Source: Trichuris trichiura (taxonomy: Eukaryota; Nematoda; Enoplea; Trichinellida; Trichuridae). Taken from it: a DNA stretch of 64,000 bases. Within the stretch, counting starts at the first letter, position 1, and every line of letters starts with the position of its first letter. The translations under genes and the position numbers were made by a program. Below the pieces are notes generated by a model, which was not told the DNA's origin, did not search any database, and saw nothing but the letters and a program-made list of their open reading frames with translations. Positions 57,513 through 64,000 of the stretch are shown here, in pieces. Where the stretch lies: positions 1,612,001 through 1,676,000 of the forward strand of contig JBAJFE010000014.1 of the NCBI GenBank assembly GCA_037903355.1, given 5' to 3'.

Positions 57513-60500
57513 ATGATGCTTTTCTGGACAGTGAGGCTTGCGTTAGCAGTTCTCGCTGCTTTGAAGGTTACCTTCTGTGCTGCGGAAACTGCGCAGAAAG
57601 GCCGCACAGCTTCCGCTTTCCGACAACCTAAGGAACCCAAGGAAGGTGAGTAGCATTGCACTAGCGCGGTCGAGCTGACTGTGCAGCTTCACTTCAGTCG
57701 TCTGCCCGTTAAACAGAGTCGCCTATATTGTCACTTTCAACAGAAGACTTCATGACTTTACCAGACTCAACATTGCACCCGTATCGGAGGCTCAGTGCCT
57801 TTCTATATGCGCCAAGGAACAGGTAGGTCGTTTAAAAATACAGATATGCCTCATTATACATTATCGAAGCATTTGGATGGAATCAAACTGCTGTGCTCAT
57901 CGGTGACTTATTCTGCTCGCTTGCAACGATGCAGCGTCCATAGGAATAGCGCCAAACCAAGCGGAAATCGGCAGCTGATAAACGACGCAACCACAACGTA
58001 TTTCGAGAAGATGTGCTTGACAGGTTTTTTTGGTTTCTAGTGAATTCATAGTTCACTCAGAGTTGCAGATGAGGCAAAACGGAACTGCAAAAGCCCTATG
58101 TTTTATCGTGTTGATAACGCTAAGCTGTCCAACGCGGCAAATGCAATTAACGATCATCAGACCTTAACAGGTTGCCTAAATCTATGCGTTTCGAAGAAGG
58201 AACAATGCAAGGTGAAATTTCAACTTTTACGTGCTAACTTTCTTTTCTAAACCGACCTAAGAATTTTCCTGTAACTTCAGTCAGTCATGTACTTACCGGA
58301 AGAACAGTCTTGCATAATGAACGCTTACTCAGCTGTCCAGACGGGCAGGCAATTACATCGCGAACCGAGAAGAAATGTTATTTACTTGGAAAACGGTTGC
58401 GCCTTCAGAAACCAAGCAAAAGGTAAGCAGGCAACTTTGCAAGAAGACCAATACTTTCTAGTAGTCATATGCGCCCGTTTCTAGCGAGGAGAATACATGA
58501 GCGCAACCACAGTGCAACCCTATCATCACCTGTTAGCAAAGAAAACACTCCCAAGAAAGTTGACCAACTTCTGCCGGCTCTGCGCCCTGCAATTAGCGTC
58601 AAAAAGCTGAACCTTCCGAAGAATCATATTCCAACCGTAAAAGCAGGACAGAAGGGAAGCCAGCTTGCCGGACAAGCAAAGCTAAAAGGCGTAAACCTTC
58701 ACCAACCATCGCCAGTGACGCTTTCACGCCCTCAACTACATTCTAATGGAGTAAAACCACTGTCAAGCAAAAACGTCTTCGGCACTCCAGGAGGCCACCA
58801 GCTCGCTGGCAATCCAGGTATTCAGCTTTGCTCAACGAAGTCGACTAAACCTAGGCTAAATGAAATGAAATCCGTAGGAAAGTACCCTACGCAAAATAAC
58901 ATTGCAGTCGGCAGCTCGCACGAACTGAACGCTCTGACAACGTTTGGTAATGACCATAGGTCCAACTTTATTGGCGACAGTGGGCTACTTCGTCAATCAC
59001 AAACGTAAAAAAGCAACAGCGGGAAAATGTCCCTCAAAGCTTACAGTTGTGTTTAAGCAGGTACGCGACCAATGAAAAAGCGCAAGTTTCCCAGAATGGA
59101 GCTGTTCTATTGAACAGTCCGGAAAGTGTCGTCCCGTCAGAAAGCTCGGATAGCGAATCCCGCTTTAGTGTTAGCATAACACCAGGTAAGCTTATTTTTT
59201 ACACTCCTACTGTTTACAAGCTAGGTGGAATAGCAAGATTGAAAATTGCCTGAAAAACAAGCCGAGAGGAAAGGCAATCCATATTTCACGTAAGGGTTCC
59301 AACATATGGAGTTAGTAAAAAATTTGCGGCCGCTACAAGTGATTATTTCGTTTATTTCAAATTACTAGAGCGACTTGATTAAGCAAGCTTAACTACGGAA
59401 CTGTTGAGTTTCGTTACTTTTCGAAACGGGGCAATCTACGGTCAAGTAATTCATTAAATGCTCAATTCAGAAAGAAAACTAGTTCAACAATTTCTTGAAT
59501 AGTTTATTGCCAGAAAAATGCAATACTAAACGTACAAGGTGAGCGGAAACTGACATTTCGGAATTAATGCATCCCACCATTACCTAATGTCTTGACGACG
59601 AAAAGGGTTTGTCATGAAAGGGTCGTTTTCTCTCATTTCGCAGATTCAATATTCCTTGTTACAGTTTAGAGGACTTAGTCGATCAACCGATTGTTCAGCT
59701 TTTGATAAATGTTTGCAGATACGCTCAATGGCACCAACTAGAAGCGAGCTGCTCCTTCAAAAAACATTTAAGTATAACGATTTCGTAATTCGCGTCCTGA
59801 TTGCCCAGCATTGCTGAATTATTTAAATGCCTGCTCGTTGTGGGTTACTCTAACTGGTTAACTGCACCACTTTTGTTAGCTAGGGTACAACAACGAATCA
59901 GCAATCGAGCCACGAAGATCTGAGCCTAAACCAAAAGTCCTACCTCCGTTTGGTTTGGTTAAAACGCAATGATGATTAACAAAAACTGAGTTCAAAAGAG
60001 CTTAATGCCTACTGCTCTTTTTCGCATCGTTAACAGGCAACGAAATGTACATTTTTACATTTTCAAGCTTACTGAAGAAATTTTTCAAAATTCAATTCGT
60101 GATCTGCTAAACCACGCCAAATTGTACCGGATATCTTTAATGACTTTGTTTAGTCATATTAGCTTTGGTATATTCGATGGCTACTCAAAAACTTTCATGA
60201 ATTGGGGGACAGTAACGCACTTAAGCAGTATGATTATAACGGAATAAACAGGACATAAAAAATATGCAGAAATAAAAGAAAGACGTAAAGGACACCATTA
60301 AGCCTATCAACAGATGCTAGATGGAAAGTGCATCGCATGCAGTTGTTTAGATTATTCTAAAGTAACATTGAAAACCATTTTAGTGGATCCGAATACCGAA
60401 AAGAAAACTACCTCGGTGAATGCGGTCGATTTTCAAAAGCAAAAAAGTCGCTTTTCCACTGGATCCAGTGGAAACAGCGCAACCGCGGAATCTTTTCTTG

Positions 60501-60721
60501 AACGCAGCCCAAAGACAAGTCAGCTGCCAACGTCAACCGACGGCATGCCTGACGAAACTGAGGTAACGTCGCCATGGAGCGCATGGAGTCTGTGCAGCGT
60601 TTTTCACACTGATCAACCTTGCCTCGGGGAACAAAAGTTGGGATTCCAAGCGCGACGATGTCTAGCAAGCCCAAAATTCTGCAAAGGACCGCTGATCCGA
60701 TACTGCGCTCTTGCGTGTTAA
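57513..60721 (+). CDS. Secreted PAN/apple-like and TSP1 domain protein
   Basis: Six exons fit in phase: 57513-57645, 57698-57822, 58281-58422, 58485-59004, 59061-59185 and 60384-60721, giving 460 residues. The start Met opens a signal peptide (MMLFWTVRLALAVLAALKVTFCAA). Exons 2-3 read as a PAN/apple-type module: VCPLNRVAYIVTFNRR, SEAQCLSICAKEQ, EQSCIMNAYSAV and ENGCAF. Exons 4-5 encode a long Lys/Ser/Pro-rich low-complexity linker. The last exon ends with a single thrombospondin type-1 repeat, SPWSAWSLCS, QARRC and YCALAC. This suggests an extracellular matrix or cuticle-associated adhesion protein; no exact orthologue is recognised. Intron 5 is long (1.2 kb) and might hide another exon. It converges with the sarcoglycan gene, with 199 bp between stops. 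Confidence 0.78.
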
Positions 60722-60920
60722 GTGTGTCAAGCTGATTAAATGTATTTATTACAAACTGCATATTTTTTGAATTCAGTACTCGACACGTAAGTAACATTTT
60801 CAAGTACAAGCTATTTACTGACAAGACAAGGCCGAGGCAGTATAATTCTTTTTGGACGTATGTGAACAGAATACGTATGGGTCAAGCTCGATTCAGTCTC
60901 ATGATTGACAACATTGCTAA

Positions 60921-63489
60921 TTATGTGGATTGAATGGAAGTTTTCTTTTCCGTCGTACCATCTTCGTAATATAGGTCACAAGAGCCGCCGTTAAGCATGG
61001 CAGCTTCTTGGACGGTTTGCTTACCCACAGGTTTCGCGTATAAAGCAGCAGGGTCGACCATCTCCGATGACAGCCGGCGCAAGGTAAGCTGACGTAAATG
61101 ACGCTGACTTCGCCGCAAACTTACATATTCCATCAATTGGATTCTGTAACAGACCAACATTGGAAAATTTTATGAAATTTCAACATTGTCTGTACCTTGG
61201 CGTTTTATAGTCTCGCCAATGCTGACCTTCACGACAGCCAAACAGAATTGAGGATAATACGAGAATAATAAAGAGTAGGATTGCGCCTGGAACTATTCCA
61301 AAGACTACCCAGTCGCGAAAATAAGATCGAGCAAAGCTATGCAACGAAAACCGCCTGAATTGGGGCACCCATTCGTATGATAGTGAATCGTTTTTTCCCG
61401 CTGAAAACATTTCATCCTCTTGGCCAACATTCGTTGAATGAATCATTGTTCGAGAAAGATTCCGATCGATAGTAGCCGTGCTCCAAAGACGGAAGCGACA
61501 CCAATCTACCTGAACATCAAGAGCATCATGAGCTTTTTCATCGCGTAAACATTTCGAACTTAACCTTAAATCGCGGCGCAAAGATAGCATCCCAGGGAAG
61601 GATCACATTGCGCTTGCAGACGGTCGGATTGCTCAGCAGGTCTTTTCCAAGGACGCTAACGCGTGGAGTAAAACGATCCAGCGGAGCAACAGTGACCAGA
61701 ACGCCTATGCTGTTGCCAAAGATGCGTGCTTTTCCGCTGGTTAAATTGGCCACCTGTATTCTATATATGGTCGAAGAACCAGTGCGCGATGGAAATGCTT
61801 CAACCACAGCAGCTTGCAACTGCTTCAGCAATTCTTCCATGGCAAAAAATTGCCAAGCATCGTAGTTTTCAACCAAAAGCTGTATGCGCTGATCTGAACT
61901 TTTGTACTTCGTTTCTAAAAAGTCAATACAGAGGATGCACATTATTCGTACAGATAGAGATGTTGAATTATCAATAAGAAGTATGAACACATGCCACATA
62001 ACAAAGCGCGGTAAATATCTTAGTGCATTGCAGGCCGATTCGTTAATAGGGAAATTTTATTGTATCAAATAAGTACCGTCTAAAGATAATAGTTAAAAGC
62101 GACCGCGGAGCGAAGCCGCTACGTTTCCACGAATGATCTGACAAAAGAGATCTATCTATTCAGTCTGATGTAATAATTCAAATTCCATCAGTTAGTGCAG
62201 TTCCCGCCATCCTACTACCGTATGCAATGAATACAAGATGGTCATACAAAAAACATGCAATTATAACAGGAAGCTGAGCAGCAACTAATCTTAGCATTGC
62301 ATGTATGTCAACTAGAGCTTTCTTCACTCCTTTCCAAAACTTACTCGTCTGGTCGACGACATGAACTCGTAAGCGTTTCAACGAGGTTGTATAGGTTGCA
62401 CGATTCAAACCAATAACCTTAGCAAAACAAGTTTTACAAATCAAAGGCGCGAAAACAAGACCGACGATCACAGAACCATTTACCATAACATGGCTCTGTA
62501 CAAAAATGAGAACAAAAAATTTGATATTGCGTATCATCATAGCGCGCGTCGAAGTTCTTTCTTTGTCACACGCAAATTAGGCGGCCTGGCAAATGCTTCA
62601 GAAAAAATCAATTTAAGTACAGCTGTTAGATCATCGATCGCCGAATTGCTGAACTTCAAAGAAGCGTCGGAACTACAGTCGAGACAGTTGGTGCTGCTGC
62701 ACGGATCGCTCTGAAAGCAACCCGTACGGCTGCACCTCCTATCATCCTTAGTGAACGAGTCGACCCAAAAATCGATTGACGTTTTTCATACAAAAAAAGA
62801 GAAAGCATAAATAACATTACTACGGAAACTCAAGGACAACTTAAAAATTTCGCAATATTGACCACATATAGCAGAGGTGGAAGCAGACGTAAAACAGCTT
62901 CCACCATAGGCATTGTTTATGAAGAAGTCAATAGGAGAACAAAGCAAACGAGATTATTTTCATAAACATGTTCAAAACGGAAAGTCTGCCGCCACAGAGA
63001 CGACCCTAGAACTGTGTACAAAGAAACTACCGCAATTTACCCTACGTGTAGGAAAAAAAGTTGACATTAAAAAAGTGAACTATACTTTGCGTAAGTAAAG
63101 CACTTACCAAAATATCTATACTACCAACTTTTCTCGGATTTCCAAACAAGTAGGCATCGTGGGTTTTTGGAGACGAAGTGATATCTATCCAACTTGGTAA
63201 ATCAGGATAGCCGTCCAGCGATGCTGTATATCGAATTGGGACTGCAGAAGTTTATCGTGTTAGCTCCTACTAAGATACCTAAAGATTAGCATTTACCTGG
63301 AGAGGCTGCGCGAAAAAATTCCGAAGCAGGAATTGTGTGGTAAAAGAAACGATTTTTGGTGAGCCTCAAATGCGCTGTGATCTCTTGCAGTGCTGTCACC
63401 AGCAAAAAATAATTCGCTATGGACCAGGCGTATAAGCCGAACTTGAAGCCGCAGTAAAGCATTGGCCTGAAAAAAGGCAACGAACCCAA
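60921..63489 (-). CDS. Alpha/epsilon-sarcoglycan
   Basis: Single-pass component of the dystrophin-associated complex. Exons (minus): 63489-63297, 63241 to 63125 or 63108, 61914-61565, 61509-61196 and 61143-60921. With the donor at 63125 all phases agree and give 398 residues (human alpha form 387). A signal region is followed by RFFYHTIPASEFF and the diagnostic IRYTASLDGYPDLPSWIDIT (human HAHLQGHPDLPRWLRYT). Then come DAYLFGNP and FAPRFK|VDWCRFRLWS across a 55 nt intron (human APHFRVDWCNVTL), the transmembrane segment WVVFGIVPGAILLFIILVLS, and the cytoplasmic CREG and RIQLMEYVSLRR. The stronger-looking GTAAGT donor at 63107 would require one more small exon in the 1.2 kb intron. Confidence 0.88.
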
Positions 63490-63630
63490 ACCTTAAGCGT
63501 GGCGTAATAAGAAGCAGACATATTGCGGCCAAGAAGGCAACTCGTCTTGTTGAAAAAAAGCAACTATACATGGAGGCAGTTTACTGGCGAACCGTAAGCA
63601 AAACAAAAACTCTGCATGATCCAGCTGCTT
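63490..63630. promoter_or_regulatory. 141 bp gap between BUB3 and sarcoglycan coding regions
   Basis: Both neighbours are on the minus strand. This short spacer must hold the BUB3 3' end and the sarcoglycan 5' end. Such spacing is typical of nematode operons resolved by trans-splicing, but no spliced-leader evidence can be seen in genomic sequence alone. Confidence 0.35.
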
Positions 63631-63793
63631 TCAGCTTACAGAAGTCTCGGAGTCGACCACTTTACGAACGTATATGCTATCGATGGGAAATGGATTTGGC
63701 GGTTTTTCAGGACATTCAAATTGATACGAACACGCAATTGCCAAATACGTTCCATCATGACTGAATTCCATAGAAATCACGCTGGTTGGGTAC
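63631..63793 (-). CDS. BUB3: BUB3 spindle-checkpoint WD40 protein, last exon (partial)
   Basis: Last coding exon of a mitotic checkpoint WD-repeat protein. After a ttgttgcag acceptor it reads YPTSVISMEFSHDGTYLAIA, then CSYQFE and IDSIYVRKVVDSET before the stop. Human BUB3 has YPTSIASLAFSNDGTTLAIA and GIFIRQVTDAET in the same order. Further exons should lie to the right. The remaining 200 bp of the window contain no exon I can join with confidence, and the gene runs off the edge. Confidence 0.85.
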
Positions 63794-64000
63794 CTGCAAC
63801 AAAAGGCGCAATTAGCCACAATCCTATTCATCCCAATGGGATGAGTAGCACGAGGTTGATTTTGGACATAGGCAACTTTACAGGGATCTAAAGATGAAAT
63901 ATGTTCTTCATTTACCTTTTGCGTATAAATTATTACACTGTTAATACAAAAGTCATTTAATTAAATCACTTGAGCGCTTCACTGGCAGCAGGTAAGCCAT

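Noticed and set aside
63293..63571. Minus-strand frame starting MYSCFFSTRR as the sarcoglycan N-terminus
   Set aside because: The next exon joins in phase only with the other frame (start 63489), which also matches the family sequence RFFYHT...EFF.
1..64000. tRNA, rRNA, CRISPR or bacterial operon features
   Set aside because: No convincing tRNA box pair or rRNA core was seen by eye, and introns with animal proteins exclude a prokaryotic source; a tRNAscan or Infernal run would settle the RNA part.

Overview
This is animal nuclear DNA. Most genes are multi-exon, many introns are only about 46-70 nt, and several products are animal-specific (STIM, sarcoglycan, SIKE/FGFR1OP2 family, BUB3). The short introns, compact spacing, cathepsin B and PAN/TSP1 genes, and mixture of gypsy, Penelope-like, mariner, Tigger and hAT elements suggest a nematode, perhaps a Trichuris-like enoplean. 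That assignment is an inference, not shown by the sequence. I see no bacterial genes, CRISPR array, rRNA or convincing tRNA.

Layout, left to right. 0.3-1.4 kb: a dispersed repeat with a Penelope-type fragment inserted in it. 2.8-4.3 kb (-): a seven-exon cathepsin B-like protease, with a very young gypsy-type LTR retrotransposon (4.5-9.2 kb) landed about 150 bp upstream of its start. 11.3-17.2 kb: nested transposons, namely a decayed ZBED5-like hAT element carrying a Tigger element and an LTR-like insert. 19.5-25.5 kb (+): a STIM orthologue, the ER calcium sensor. 26.3-28.9 kb: a long foldback repeat split by a dead mariner. 29.7-30.9 kb (-): mitochondrial ATP synthase subunit b. 31.5-32.1 kb (+): a SIKE/FGFR1OP2-family coiled-coil protein. 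35.0-35.8 kb (+): ALKBH4. 37.4-40.9 kb: a Penelope-like element with GIY-YIG domain, broken by a hAT MITE. 41.7-42.0 kb (-): a divergent SUMO-like protein. 42.9-44.3 kb (-): PPP2R3C, a B''-type PP2A subunit. 45.0-46.8 kb: an internally deleted LTR element keeping only integrase. 48.5-50.4 kb (+): the most interesting gene, with tesmin-like Cys-rich repeats joined to an AID/APOBEC-like deaminase. 52.7-53.2 kb: an almost perfect 0.5 kb palindrome. 57.5-60.7 kb (+): a secreted PAN + TSP1 protein. 60.9-63.5 kb (-): alpha/epsilon-sarcoglycan. 63.6 kb to the right edge (-): the 3' end of BUB3.

The host genes do not form one pathway; they are mostly unrelated housekeeping and membrane genes separated by transposon debris. 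The exceptions worth following are the deaminase fusion, the BUB3-sarcoglycan pair on one strand with only 141 bp between coding regions, and the datable nested insertions. Gene models were built by hand from reading frames, GT/GC-AG sites, phase agreement and recognisable protein motifs; no alignment or search was run.
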